A stretch of DNA of 64,000 nt from positions 16,359 through 80,358 of the forward strand of contig DLTS01000036.1 of assembly GCA_002501485.1 (NCBI GenBank). The letters run 5' to 3'. The notes below the pieces were generated by a model that had not been told where the DNA came from, made no database searches, and saw nothing but the letters and a program-made list of their open reading frames with translations. The DNA comes from Acidimicrobiaceae bacterium UBA7830. Lineage in GTDB: Bacteria > Actinomycetota > Acidimicrobiia > Acidimicrobiales > Ilumatobacteraceae. The position numbers and the translations under genes were made by a program. Below, piece after piece: positions 39,227-48,926 of the stretch. Numbering within the stretch: position 1 is the stretch's first letter; every line of letters starts with the position of its first letter.

Positions 39227-40306
39227 TTATTCGACATCGATCTGACAGTGATCACCAACCATGAGTTGGAGCGAACGTGGTTTGCGGCCGGTGCGAATGA
39301 CCTCGGCATGCGATCCGATCAACGATCCCTCAAGGCGAGGGATATCGCTGATGATTGAGTTATCCATGATGACCGAGTGCTCGACCTCGCTGCTCGCAAC
39401 AGAGCACCGAGCCCCGATCGCTGAAAACGGGCCAATGAACGCATCACGGATTTCAGTGTCAGGCCCGATCGACACTGGTCCACGAATCGTTGAGTTGATG
39501 ATGCGAGCTCCTCCCGCAATGTGCACTCGACCGTCGATCACCGATGACTCGTCTACGTCACCATCGATTTGAGTGTTGATGCGCTCTAGCAACAACCGGT
39601 TGGCTTCGAGCAGCGGCGTGAGTTTTCCAGTATCGATCCACCAGCCGGTAAGTAACTCGCAGCGAACCCGTCGGCCCTGGTCGACAAGCCACTGAATCGC
39701 ATCGGTGATTTCGAGTTCGCCTCGTGGCGACGGCTCAATTGCTGCAACTGCGTCGTGGATCATTGCGTTGAACAGATAGACGCCGACAAGCGCAAGATCT
39801 GAGGGTGGATCCGAGGGCTTTTCGATGAGTCTCACAACGCTCCCCTCGCTGTCAAGGGTTGCAATTCCAAAGCGGTGCGGGTCTGGAACTTGTTTGAGAA
39901 GGATCTGGGCGTCAGGTGCTGTCGTTCCTGAGCGTTCCCGTTCGAACGCAGCGGTGAAGGCCGCAAGATCCTGTTGGAGAAGGTTGTCGCCGAGATACAT
40001 GACAAAGTCGTCATCGCCAAGAAAGTCCTTTGCGATAAGAACACAGTGGGCGATACCGAGTGGCTCATCTTGGGGGATGTACGTGATGGCAGCCCCAAAC
40101 CGCGCTCCGTCGCCGAGCGCCTCCATAACCTCTTCACGGGTGTCACCAACGATGACGCCAATTTCAGTAATACCGGCGTCGACCATCGCTTCAATCCCGT
40201 AGAAGAGGATCGGCTTATTGGCAACAGGGACAAGCTGCTTCGCCCGAGTATGGGTGATCGGGCGAAGTCTGGTTCCTGCGCCGCCGGCAAGAATGAGAGC
40301 CTTCAC
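39227..40306 (-). CDS. rmlA: Glucose-1-phosphate thymidylyltransferase (long form)
   Basis: A roughly 359-residue enzyme starting at GTG 40306 (VKALILAGGAGTRLRP). It has the nucleotide loop GGAGTRLRP (8-16) with Lys23, a YLGDNLLQQDL metal region, and a C-terminal left-handed beta-helix of about 100 residues, which makes it the long RmlA type rather than the usual 290-residue RmlA. It makes dTDP-glucose. An open frame extends to 40465 but would overlap the LCP gene. Confidence 0.93.
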   Translation of the reverse strand: MKALILAGGAGTRLRPITHTRAKQLVPVANKPILFYGIEAMVDAGITEIGVIVGDTREEVMEALGDGARFGAAITYIPQDEPLGIAHCVLIAKDFLGDDDFVMYLGDNLLQQDLAAFTAAFERERSGTTAPDAQILLKQVPDPHRFGIATLDSEGSVVRLIEKPSDPPSDLALVGVYLFNAMIHDAVAAIEPSPRGELEITDAIQWLVDQGRRVRCELLTGWWIDTGKLTPLLEANRLLLERINTQIDGDVDESSVIDGRVHIAGGARIINSTIRGPVSIGPDTEIRDAFIGPFSAIGARCSVASSEVEHSVIMDNSIISDIPRLEGSLIGSHAEVIRTGRKPRSLQLMVGDHCQIDVE

Positions 40307-40331
40307 AGTCCCGAAGGCTAACTCATGCTCG

Positions 40332-41375
40332 TCATTCAATGGCAGGAGCGGGCCCGGCACCTCTGAAATAGTCCAAGATTTCGGTTGAACCTTTTCCAAG
40401 CCGAAGCACTGACTTATCGCCAACCGTGTCACCAAACACTGGTAGCGAGTATTTCGAAAATCCACCTGAGTACGCCTGCTTTAGAGCGGCCGCAGTGAGA
40501 AATGGATCAAGCGTGTTGTCAACTTTCACCGACGCCGAGAGGGCTGTGATGAGATCTCCGGATGCGAATGGCTGGTCGGTGAGTCGAGCTATTGCGCCAT
40601 CAGCCGCTGCTGAGATGAATTGCTGTTGACGTTGGGTGCGACCAATGTCAGCCGTCGGGTCAGTTCGCCACTGGCCTTCGCGAAACTCCTGGTAGGTGCG
40701 GCTCCGGGCGAATGCCAAGGCTTGCAGCCCGTCAAGTAAGTTGCATCCAGCCGGCTGCTCCAGCCCGGCTTTCACATCTCGGGTCGGGTACGGGAAGCAA
40801 ATCGTAACTCCACCAAGTTCGTCCACGATGTCACGGAAGCCAACAAAATTCACTTCGACATAATGGTGAATGGGGATACCGAGTGTTTCGACAACTGTCG
40901 CAACAAGGCGCTCCGCACCACCGTTGTACGCCGCGTTGATGCGATTACTTCCTCCCGCGCCCGGAATTTCGACCCATAGGTCTCGGGGCAGACTGACGAT
41001 CGCTGCTCCGCCATTAAGTTCGCGTCGTAACACCATGATTGTGTCGGCGCGCTGACCGCTTACTGCGTTGGCATTACCGATCACGCCGAAATCTGGATCG
41101 TCTTCGCTGATCCCCTCTCGGGTGTCTGAACCGACGAGAAGGTAGTTTTCCGACGGCAAGTCGACTGGATCGTTGAGGACGTTTCCGTTCTCGTCGATCA
41201 AATTTCCATCGGCATCGACCGAGCCGGCGAGTAACCCACTGAGACCCTCGACTCGTTCGACTTCTGCGACACGATTGTTCGCAGCGCGAGTGAGACCCAC
41301 GACCGAAAACGTCGCAACGACCACCATCACGAGCAATGTCGTCGGGATTGGTGATTTCAGGAGCCAGCGGGGCAC
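40332..41375 (-). CDS. LytR-CpsA-Psr family polymer ligase
   Basis: A 347-residue protein with an N-terminal helix (about 10-29) and an extracytoplasmic LCP domain: YLLVGSDTREG (78-88), GQRADTIMVLR (107-117), SLPRDLWVEIPG (128-139), then INAAYNGGAERLVATVVETLG and VDELGGVTICFPYPTRD. LCP proteins transfer lipid-linked polymer (teichoic acid, arabinogalactan or capsule) to peptidoglycan. It heads the rml-glycosyltransferase run, which fits attachment of a rhamnose-containing polymer. Confidence 0.92.
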   Translation of the reverse strand: MPRWLLKSPIPTTLLVMVVVATFSVVGLTRAANNRVAEVERVEGLSGLLAGSVDADGNLIDENGNVLNDPVDLPSENYLLVGSDTREGISEDDPDFGVIGNANAVSGQRADTIMVLRRELNGGAAIVSLPRDLWVEIPGAGGSNRINAAYNGGAERLVATVVETLGIPIHHYVEVNFVGFRDIVDELGGVTICFPYPTRDVKAGLEQPAGCNLLDGLQALAFARSRTYQEFREGQWRTDPTADIGRTQRQQQFISAAADGAIARLTDQPFASGDLITALSASVKVDNTLDPFLTAAALKQAYSGGFSKYSLPVFGDTVGDKSVLRLGKGSTEILDYFRGAGPAPAIE

Positions 41376-41427
41376 GGGTTCACGATAATCCTGAACACGA
41401 CTCTCGAGGGCTCACCCCGCACCTCTG

Positions 41428-42192
41428 TTAGCGGAGGTGGACGACGTCACCAGCTTGAAAGCGATGGCTTATTGCGCACTCGTCAACAACTTCGAGTGAT
41501 CCGTCAGGCGACACCCCAACAGCCCGGCCGGTAACAACCTCTGCAGAAGGCAGTTCAACTCGCACGAGGCGGCCGATCGTGCTGAGGTGGGCGCGATACC
41601 GATCGGTGAGTTCATTTTGAGTGTACGAAAGTAGGTCGTGGAGTGATTTGAGCACCGCTCGAAGCACGTCAGTCGTTGAAAGTCGGTGACCTGCGATCGC
41701 TGCAAACGATGTCGCGCCCGCAGGTGCCCAATTGATGTTGACACCGGTGCCGATGATGAGAGAGCCGTCCGCGGTGATTGTTGACAGCATTCCTGCAAGT
41801 TTTGTGTACGCAGCTCGCTGGTTCGTGTCTGCCTCAGTCACGATGACGTCGTTTGGCCATTTCACCCACACGTTGCCAACGTCGAATTGTTCTGCAGCGG
41901 CAATGATGGCGAGCGCGACCGCGTGCTGCAGGTGTTGCGGATGAGCGATGGGAGGCCGAAACAACATCGAGCACAGCAGGTTCTCGCCTGCAGGGGCCTC
42001 CCAACGACGGTCAAGGCGTCCACGGCCGGCGGTTTGGACGTCGGCGACGAGCACGGTCCGATCAGGCAGATCGCTTGTTGCGAGTCGCCGAGCGAGTTCG
42101 TCATTCGTGCTTCCGATCGAGTCGAGGCGCGTCACTTGCCAGCCCTCGATCTGAAGACGAACTTCGTTCGGAGGATGGTTGTTGCGCGTCAC
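41428..42192 (-). CDS. birA: Biotin-[acetyl-CoA-carboxylase] ligase
   Basis: A biotin protein ligase of about 254 residues without an N-terminal DNA-binding domain, so it should not act as a repressor. Motifs: LDSIGSTNDELARRL, the biotin/ATP loop QTAGRGRLDRRWEAPAGENL, and WVKWPNDVIV carrying the catalytic Lys. The preferred start is GTG 42192; the frame stays open to an ATG at 42237, which would overlap the divergent accA start. It biotinylates the adjacent carboxylase. Confidence 0.92.
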   Translation of the reverse strand: MTRNNHPPNEVRLQIEGWQVTRLDSIGSTNDELARRLATSDLPDRTVLVADVQTAGRGRLDRRWEAPAGENLLCSMLFRPPIAHPQHLQHAVALAIIAAAEQFDVGNVWVKWPNDVIVTEADTNQRAAYTKLAGMLSTITADGSLIIGTGVNINWAPAGATSFAAIAGHRLSTTDVLRAVLKSLHDLLSYTQNELTDRYRAHLSTIGRLVRVELPSAEVVTGRAVGVSPDGSLEVVDECAISHRFQAGDVVHLR

Positions 42193-42211
42193 CTCGCCTA
42201 CATTGTCATTT

Positions 42212-43975
42212 GTGCTCAAAAAGATCCTCATCGCCAACCGAGGCGAAATTGCTGTTCGTGTTGTTCGTGCTGCCCGAGAGATGGGTATCCAGACGGTAGC
42301 GGTGTACTCCGAACTCGACCGAAATGCACTTCATGTGCGTCTTGCCGACGAGGCCTACGCACTCGGCGGTCAGACGGCGGCGGAAAGTTACCTCAACACT
42401 GAGGCGATCCTCTCCGCTATCAGCGAAAGTGGCGCAGACGCGGTTCACCCTGGCTACGGCTTCTTCTCTGAGAATGCTGACTTCGCTCGGGCAATCACGG
42501 CAATGGGCGTGGCTTGGATTGGCCCTCCTCCTGAAGCAATCGATGAGATGGGTGACAAGGTGTCATCTCGCATCGCAGCCCAGCGTGGTGGCGCTCCGAT
42601 CGTTCCGGGCACAACTGAGTTCGCTCAAGGCCCCGATGAGATTCGTGCGTTCGGTAACGAGTTCGGGTGGCCGGTCTGCATTAAGGCTGCCTATGGCGGC
42701 GGCGGCCGCGGCATGAAGGTCGTCGAATCTGCTGACGAGGTCGATGACGCGATGGCAAGTGCACAACGTGAAGCGAAAGCCTTCTTCGGTCGTGATGAGG
42801 TCTACGTCGAGCGTTACCTCACCTGGCCTCGCCACGTCGAGGTTCAATTGGTGGGTGACACCCAAGGCAACGTCGTGTGGGTCTCCACTCGTGACTGCTC
42901 GGCACAGCGTCGCCACCAGAAACTCATCGAAGAGGCACCAGCTCCTGGTCTGCCCGAGGGTGTTGAAGAAGCGATGGGCGAGGCCGCAGTGAAGGCAGCA
43001 AAGGCTGTCGGCTACCACAATGCGGGAACCGTCGAGTTCATCTATCAAGAAGGCGAGTTCTTCTTCCTCGAGATGAACACCCGCCTTCAGGTCGAGCACC
43101 CTGTCACCGAAGAAATCACCGGAATCGACCTTGTCGAGTGGCAGATCCGAGTTGCGGCGGGAGAGGCGTTGCCGATGACTCAAGAAGAAGTCATCGCGCG
43201 TCGTGACGGAGCCGCGATCGAAGTGCGCATCAATGCGGAGGACCCCGCCGGCGGCAAGTTCTTGCCGTCGCCAGGCCCAATCGAGTCACTGAAGACGCCC
43301 AGCGGATTCGGTGTTCGCTTCGACACTGGCTACGAATCTGGCGATGAGATCAGCCAGTATTACGACAACCTGGTCGGCAAACTCATCGTCTGGGGTAAGG
43401 ATCGCCCAACGGCGATTGCTCGCACAATCACTGCGCTTGAAGAGATGGAAGTGAAAGGAGTTGCGACGACAATTCCTGCCGATCTTGCAATTCTTCGAGA
43501 CTCAGATTTTGCTGATGTCACGCACTCAACGAAATGGGTTGAGCAGACTCTCGATCTCAGTGACGTGTCATCGGCTCCTTCTGCGGCACCCCCGGAAGAT
43601 GCTGAGCCACTCGTTGAACGCAAGACAACGGTTGAAGTCAACGGCAAGCGCTTTGATGTGAAGATGTGGGTTCCGGAAACGGTTGGTGTCGCTGCAGCGC
43701 CAAGCGCGAAGAAGCCGCGACGCTCCGCCGGTGGTGGCCCCGGAGGCGGTGGTGGTAACGGCACAATCACCGTTCCTATGCAGGGCACGATCGTGAAGAT
43801 CGAGGTTGAGGTTGGTCAAGAGGTCGAGGCAGGCCAGTCTCTGCTCGTGCTCGAGGCAATGAAAATGGAGAACCAAATCAACAGCGATGTGAGCGGAACT
43901 GTTGCAGAAATCAAGGTTTCGGCCGGTGACACCGTCGGCGGCGGCGACACCGTGATGGTCATCACCCCTGCCTAG
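42212..43975 (+). CDS. accA: Acetyl/propionyl-CoA carboxylase alpha subunit (biotin carboxylase plus BCCP)
   Basis: A 587-residue protein starting at GTG 42212 (VLKKILIANRGEIAVRVVRA). Order: biotin carboxylase domain with AYGGGGRGMKVV and EMNTRLQVEHPVTEEITG, a polar Gly-rich linker around GGGPGGGGGNG, and a C-terminal biotinyl domain with EAMKMEN (biotinylated Lys551). It carboxylates biotin for malonyl-CoA or methylmalonyl-CoA synthesis; the carboxyltransferase beta subunit is not in this window. The starts of birA and accA are only 20 bases apart, so they share a control region. Confidence 0.95.
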   Translation: MLKKILIANRGEIAVRVVRAAREMGIQTVAVYSELDRNALHVRLADEAYALGGQTAAESYLNTEAILSAISESGADAVHPGYGFFSENADFARAITAMGVAWIGPPPEAIDEMGDKVSSRIAAQRGGAPIVPGTTEFAQGPDEIRAFGNEFGWPVCIKAAYGGGGRGMKVVESADEVDDAMASAQREAKAFFGRDEVYVERYLTWPRHVEVQLVGDTQGNVVWVSTRDCSAQRRHQKLIEEAPAPGLPEGVEEAMGEAAVKAAKAVGYHNAGTVEFIYQEGEFFFLEMNTRLQVEHPVTEEITGIDLVEWQIRVAAGEALPMTQEEVIARRDGAAIEVRINAEDPAGGKFLPSPGPIESLKTPSGFGVRFDTGYESGDEISQYYDNLVGKLIVWGKDRPTAIARTITALEEMEVKGVATTIPADLAILRDSDFADVTHSTKWVEQTLDLSDVSSAPSAAPPEDAEPLVERKTTVEVNGKRFDVKMWVPETVGVAAAPSAKKPRRSAGGGPGGGGGNGTITVPMQGTIVKIEVEVGQEVEAGQSLLVLEAMKMENQINSDVSGTVAEIKVSAGDTVGGGDTVMVITPA

Positions 43976-44005
43976 TCCGAGCGCAGCAACATGGTCAGCG
44001 TCGGC

Positions 44006-45376
44006 TTATTCGGCGGCTTGTGACAGTGCTTCTGACAGTGCAGGGTGCACAAGAAGGCTCTCAACAATGTCGGTAACTGTGAGGTTTGCGGTGACGGCGA
44101 GGGCGATCACGCTGATGAGCTCTGCGGCGTGCTGACCAACGATTGACCCGCCGAGCACCACTCCCGTTGCAGGGTCAGAGACGATCTTCACAAATCCTCG
44201 TGGGTCGTTGTTGATGAGCGCCTTCGGCGTTGTTGCGAATGGCACCTTAGTCACCCGAATTTTTCGACCGAGGGCAAAAGCTTCTGCTTCGGCAAGTCCG
44301 ACATCGGCGATTTCTGGCTCGGTGAAGATCGCTGATGCAGCCTTGTCGTAGTCGAGGTGGCGGTGTTCAACGGTGTGCAGCCCCATTGCATGCTCAGCGA
44401 CTTTACGGCCTTGCACTGATGCAACCGACGAGAGCGGCAGTTTTCCGCTGACGTCTCCGGCTGCATAGATGTGTGTCTGGTTGGTGGCACAGTGATGATT
44501 GATGGGGATATATCCACCTGCATCCGCCTCTACTCCTGCGACTTCGAGGTTGAGCATCTCGGTGTTTGGCACTGAACCGATAGCGAGCACGGCGTGGGTT
44601 GATTCGACGACGCGACCATCGTCACATTTCACGACGACTTTGTCGAGATCGCTCGGGTCGCGTTCTATTTCGGTTGCTCGGGCGCCTTTCAACAGGCGCA
44701 CTCCCCTGCTCAAGAAGTCGTCTTCGAGAATTGCTGCTGCTTCAGGATCTTTGCCTGGCAACACATGCTGACGGCTTACAACGAGGGTCACCTCCGCACC
44801 GAAGGAGGCAAACATATGAACGAACTCGACGCCGGTCACACCTGAACCAACGACGGTCACTTTCTTTGGAAACACCCGTGGTGGGTAGCAATCTCGGGTG
44901 GTGAGAATTCGCTCGTGATCTGGGTTGCACCACTCCGGAATGCGCGGACGAGTGCCCGTTGCGATGAGAGCAGAGTCAAAATCGATCTGCTGAACAGCAT
45001 CAGCCGTGTCGACTTCAACACTGTGCGGGCTGGTGAAGCGAGCGGTTCCCCGGATGATTCGCACACCTTGGCTTTCCAACAGCTCGGTCGTGTCATGTCG
45101 CATGTGGTCTCGGATGTTGCCCACTCGTCGAACGAGCGCTCCCTCGTCGACCGTAGTCGAGGCATCTGCGAGCCCCATACCCCCGATGCGTTGGCCAAAT
45201 GAGATAGCGCCACCGGTTGCGATCATCGTTTTCGACGGGATGCAGTCAAGCAAATGCGCGGCACCACCAACGATTTCGCGTTCGATTATCGTCACCTGAG
45301 CACCAAGACGCGCAGCGTAGGTTGCTGCCTGGTTTCCCGCTGGACCGCCGCCGATGATGACAAAGTGATGAGCCAC
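44006..45376 (-). CDS. lpdA: LpdA-like flavoprotein disulfide reductase family oxidoreductase
   Basis: A 456-residue FAD/NAD(P) enzyme: FVIIGGGPAGNQAATYAARLG (FAD site, 5-25), GGAAHLLDCIPSKT (37-50), the NAD(P) site VTVVGSGVTGVEFVHMFASFG, and the FAD-binding IYAAGDVSGKLPLSSVA. The first redox Cys of the usual C-x4-C is Ala40 while Cys45 remains, so it cannot form the redox disulfide of lipoamide dehydrogenase; mycobacterial LpdA (Rv3303c), an NAD(P)H-quinone reductase, has the same GGAA...C pattern. The C-terminal HPALSE motif is kept. It may also be a transhydrogenase. It converges on accA. Confidence 0.85.
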   Translation of the reverse strand: MAHHFVIIGGGPAGNQAATYAARLGAQVTIIEREIVGGAAHLLDCIPSKTMIATGGAISFGQRIGGMGLADASTTVDEGALVRRVGNIRDHMRHDTTELLESQGVRIIRGTARFTSPHSVEVDTADAVQQIDFDSALIATGTRPRIPEWCNPDHERILTTRDCYPPRVFPKKVTVVGSGVTGVEFVHMFASFGAEVTLVVSRQHVLPGKDPEAAAILEDDFLSRGVRLLKGARATEIERDPSDLDKVVVKCDDGRVVESTHAVLAIGSVPNTEMLNLEVAGVEADAGGYIPINHHCATNQTHIYAAGDVSGKLPLSSVASVQGRKVAEHAMGLHTVEHRHLDYDKAASAIFTEPEIADVGLAEAEAFALGRKIRVTKVPFATTPKALINNDPRGFVKIVSDPATGVVLGGSIVGQHAAELISVIALAVTANLTVTDIVESLLVHPALSEALSQAAE

Positions 45377-45517
45377 GGCTTCAGGCTATCGGGGCACAGA
45401 AATTGCCCGACGCCGACGGCTCAGAGCCCTGAAAACCGTCAAATAAGGGCTTCAGACGCCAACAACAGCAAGGAACTCCCAAGCGAGACGAACGGCGGGC
45501 GGTACGATGCTGTTTCG

Positions 45518-47080
45518 ATGATTGGCGGAAACGAAGAATCTCTCCCGACTGACGGCACCGCCACAGCACCCGATGGCGAACAACACACCGGAAGTGGTCT
45601 TCAGGCCGAGCGCGCTCGGCGTTCCGCCCAAATCGATGACATTCGTGCTGCAGGTGGCGAGCCATACCCCTATCGATTTGATCGGTCAGATTCGCTGTCG
45701 GAAATTCGCTCTCGTCATTCAGATCTTAAGGCGGGCTCTGACACCGATGATCGGGTCTCGGTCGCTGGTCGAGTTATGTTGGCCCGTGACTCGGGAAAGC
45801 TGATATTTCTCAACATTCGTGACCGTTCTGATGAGATTCAGTTGTTCGTCTCGAAAGCGGTCATCGGTGATGACGGATTCGCAAATGTGAAGTCTCTCGA
45901 TCTCGGCGACTGGGTGGGTGTGACCGGCAATATCATGACTACCCGAAAAGGTGAGCTCTCGGTGCGGGTGACAGAGTGTCAACTGCTGTCGAAGGCGGTG
46001 AGGCCTCTTCCCGACAAATGGCATGGTCTCTCAGACGTCGACACCCGGTTCCGGCAGCGGTATGCAGACCTCATCGTGAACGATGATGCTCGGCGTCATT
46101 TTGAGATTCGGCATGCGATCATTTCGAGTTTCCGCCAGACACTTGCGGGCGAGGGATTCATCGAGGTTGAGACCCCGGTGCTTCACGTGGAAGCCGGTGG
46201 CGCCCATGCCCGCCCGTTCGTCACCCATCACAACACGCTCGATATGCAGCTCTACTTGCGCATTGCCCTGGAACTGCATCTCAAGCGACTCATTGTGGGT
46301 GGTATGGAACGTGTCTTCGAGATCGGACGTATTTTCCGTAACGAGGGCATTTCAACCCGGCATAACCCCGAGTTCACGATGATGGAGCTCTACCAAGCGT
46401 TCGCCGACTGGACCGATGTGATGGACATCACTGAGCGCCTCATCACCAATGCTGCTCGTGACGCAATCGGGTCAACCATGCTGTCTATTCGAGATGAGAA
46501 CGTTGACCTTGCCGACCCGTGGCCTCGTATACAAATGATCGACGCTGCAAGCGAGGCGATCGGCACCGAGATCCACCCTTCCATGCCGCGAGATGCTCTT
46601 ACCGACATAGCGACGAAGAATGATGTCAGGGTGGCACCACAGTGGTTGCCGGGCAAAATCATCGAAGCAATCTTCGAGGCTCACTGCGAAGCCGACATCG
46701 TAAGGCCCACCTTTATCACCGGCCATCCCGTCGATATTTCTCCTCTTTCTCGGGTGCACCGTAATGATCCATGCCTTACCGAGCGGTTCGAACTCTTCGT
46801 TGACGGACGCGAACTCGCAAACGGATATTCCGAGCTCAATGATCCAGTCGAGCAACGGGCACGTTTCGAGGATGAACAGTCGGCCAAAGAAGCCGGAGAT
46901 CTCGAACGTGGCACCGTCGATGAGGATTATTTGCGAGCCCTCGAATACGGCATGCCGCCAACCGGTGGGCTTGGCATTGGCATGGATCGTGTCGCAATGC
47001 TCATCGCCGGCGTTGATTCGATCCGCGAAGTTGTTCTGTTCCCCACCCTTCGACCTGAGGTGATGACCGATGAATCATGA
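45518..47080 (+). CDS. lysS: Lysyl-tRNA synthetase, class II
   Basis: About 521 residues from ATG 45518 ([13 protein letters not shown]). It has an OB-fold anticodon-binding domain (roughly 60-170), then the class II core with motif 2 [18 protein letters not shown] and motif 3 [12 protein letters not shown], plus a lysine-site [16 protein letters not shown]. The frame is open upstream to 45254, but that stretch overlaps the lpdA start and lacks conserved residues. It is followed by dapD with an 11-base overlap. Confidence 0.95.
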   Translation: MIGGNEESLPTDGTATAPDGEQHTGSGLQAERARRSAQIDDIRAAGGEPYPYRFDRSDSLSEIRSRHSDLKAGSDTDDRVSVAGRVMLARDSGKLIFLNIRDRSDEIQLFVSKAVIGDDGFANVKSLDLGDWVGVTGNIMTTRKGELSVRVTECQLLSKAVRPLPDKWHGLSDVDTRFRQRYADLIVNDDARRHFEIRHAIISSFRQTLAGEGFIEVETPVLHVEAGGAHARPFVTHHNTLDMQLYLRIALELHLKRLIVGGMERVFEIGRIFRNEGISTRHNPEFTMMELYQAFADWTDVMDITERLITNAARDAIGSTMLSIRDENVDLADPWPRIQMIDAASEAIGTEIHPSMPRDALTDIATKNDVRVAPQWLPGKIIEAIFEAHCEADIVRPTFITGHPVDISPLSRVHRNDPCLTERFELFVDGRELANGYSELNDPVEQRARFEDEQSAKEAGDLERGTVDEDYLRALEYGMPPTGGLGIGMDRVAMLIAGVDSIREVVLFPTLRPEVMTDES

Positions 47081-48017
47081 CGATGAGAGCGCACCAACTT
47101 CGGTTCGCATGGCATGGGGAGCCGGGTGGGCAACCACCGATCACAACGGCGTCGATCTAGATGCAGCGTTCTCATGGTTTGGCTGGGGCGAAGGAGGCGA
47201 CGACGGGCTTGCGGGCTTACGTGAAACCCGTGACGAGTTGCGCAATGTGACAATTCGCCCGCTTCGCATGACGATCGATGTCGATGAGGCGCCGGCATCG
47301 GTCGCTGATGGATACCTTCGCTTGCATTTGTTGTCTGGTCGGTTCGCTGCCCCTCGCAGTATTAACCTCGATGGCATTTTTGGAACGCTGACAAATGTTG
47401 CTTGGACAAGCGCAGGGCCTGTGGCCCTTCACGAACTCGATGCGACTCGCATTCGTGCTCGGTCAGCCGGCCAGCATCTCACGGTGAATGGCGTCGACAA
47501 GTTCCCTCGCATGACCGACTATGTCGTTCCCTCGGGTGTCCGCATCGCCGATGCCTCTCGAGTGCGTCTGGGCGCCCACCTCGCCGAAGGCACCACAGTC
47601 ATGCATGAAGGATTCTGCAACTTCAATGCCGGCACGCTTGGAGCGTCAATGGTCGAAGGCCGCATTTCCGCCGGCGTCCTCGTTGGCGACGGAAGCGATG
47701 TTGGAGGCGGCGCGTCGATTATGGGCACGCTGTCGGGCGGTGGGACCGCTCAAATCACCGTTGGTGAGCGCTGCCTGCTCGGCGCAAACTCAGGCATAGG
47801 TATCAGCCTTGGTGATGACTGCGTGGTTGAGGCAGGCCTTTACGTCACAGCTAGCACCCCGGTGCTTACTCCTGATGGCAATGTCGTGAAAGCGATCGAA
47901 TTGTCTGGCCGCTCGGGGCTCATGTTTATTCGTGATGGTCAGACCGGGCAGGTTGTCGTTCGTCAGCGCACCGGATCTTGGGGCGCATTGAACGACGCAT
48001 TACACGCAAACGACTGA
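47070..48017 (+). CDS. dapD: Tetrahydrodipicolinate N-succinyltransferase
   Basis: A 315-residue enzyme of lysine/meso-diaminopimelate synthesis. It is of the actinobacterial DapD type: about 130 residues of unique N-terminal fold followed by a left-handed beta-helix, with [38 protein letters not shown] and [21 protein letters not shown]. Overlap with lysS suggests a shared transcript; pairing a lysine-pathway enzyme with the lysyl-tRNA synthetase is functionally sensible. Confidence 0.95.
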   Translation: MNHDDESAPTSVRMAWGAGWATTDHNGVDLDAAFSWFGWGEGGDDGLAGLRETRDELRNVTIRPLRMTIDVDEAPASVADGYLRLHLLSGRFAAPRSINLDGIFGTLTNVAWTSAGPVALHELDATRIRARSAGQHLTVNGVDKFPRMTDYVVPSGVRIADASRVRLGAHLAEGTTVMHEGFCNFNAGTLGASMVEGRISAGVLVGDGSDVGGGASIMGTLSGGGTAQITVGERCLLGANSGIGISLGDDCVVEAGLYVTASTPVLTPDGNVVKAIELSGRSGLMFIRDGQTGQVVVRQRTGSWGALNDALHAND

Positions 48018-48026
48018 GTTCATTTC

Positions 48027-48911
48027 ATGTCGACAGCATCATCAAACCTTCGACTGAAGGGTTGGCTGCTCGCAGCGGTCGGAATGCTGTTCGTCTCTAC
48101 CGACTCGCTCTTCGTGCGGCTCGGCGAAGGGTCAGGGGCGACAATGGCATTTCTCATGGCGTGCGGTTCATCACTGTCGCTCGGCGCAGTTACGTTCGCT
48201 CGTCCGGGTGGTGTAGAAGTAGCTCGTCGATCAATGGCCGAAGCTCCGCGAGCCGTGTTGCTAATTGCCGTGCTCGGCGCCGCAACACAGTTTTGCTTCA
48301 TTGTCGCAGTGACGCAGACCTCGGTTGCGAACGTCGTGGTCATCGTTGGCGCATCACCGATTGCGGCTGCGATTGCGGGGTTTCTATTGTTGCGCGAGCA
48401 CCCTGAACGTCGAGTGCTGTGGGCAATCATCATCACTGCGATCGGAATCGGGGCGACCATGTCGGGCACGCTCGGCTCGCCGTCGTTTAGTGGTGACCTC
48501 GTTGCTGTTGTTGCTATTTGCGCCTTTGGGTTGTCGATCGTCGTGTGGCGGAAGCCCCCCGGGCTCGATCGACCCTCTGCGTTGGCGGCGAGTTCGGCGG
48601 TAATGGCGATTGCGACAATCCCGCTCGTTGACTGGGCATCAATCGATGTTCGAATGTTGCTCGCCGGTGGCGCAATGGGACTGATTGCGAACCCGGCCGG
48701 TCGCTTGATGTACACCGCAGCCCCTCGCTATGTGCCAACGGCGGAGGTCGCTCTGTTCGCTCCAGTTGAGACGGTAGCGGCGACGATCTGGGCATGGCTT
48801 GCATTTTCTGAGGTGCCCGCTGGGCGCACCGTCATCGGCGGCATCGTTGTGCTCGGTGCGATCGCACTTGCAACCTGGGGTGGCGCAACCGACGATGCCC
48901 ACGGAGAGTGA
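48027..48911 (+). CDS. EamA/DMT family membrane transporter
   Basis: A 294-residue protein with about ten membrane helices in two EamA repeats (first about 8-140, second about 150-285). The second repeat ends with PVETVAATIWAWLAFSEVPAGRTVIGGIVVLG, a characteristic pattern. Drug/metabolite transporters export amino acids, nucleotides or drugs; the substrate is unknown. It follows dapD by nine bases on the same strand. A second member lies at 50480-51406. Confidence 0.85.
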   Translation: MSTASSNLRLKGWLLAAVGMLFVSTDSLFVRLGEGSGATMAFLMACGSSLSLGAVTFARPGGVEVARRSMAEAPRAVLLIAVLGAATQFCFIVAVTQTSVANVVVIVGASPIAAAIAGFLLLREHPERRVLWAIIITAIGIGATMSGTLGSPSFSGDLVAVVAICAFGLSIVVWRKPPGLDRPSALAASSAVMAIATIPLVDWASIDVRMLLAGGAMGLIANPAGRLMYTAAPRYVPTAEVALFAPVETVAATIWAWLAFSEVPAGRTVIGGIVVLGAIALATWGGATDDAHGE

Positions 48912-48926
48912 GCACTCGTTTGCCGC

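Noticed and set aside
45254..45517. N-terminal extension of LysS
   Set aside because: The frame is open but overlaps the lpdA start on the other strand and contains no OB-fold residues.
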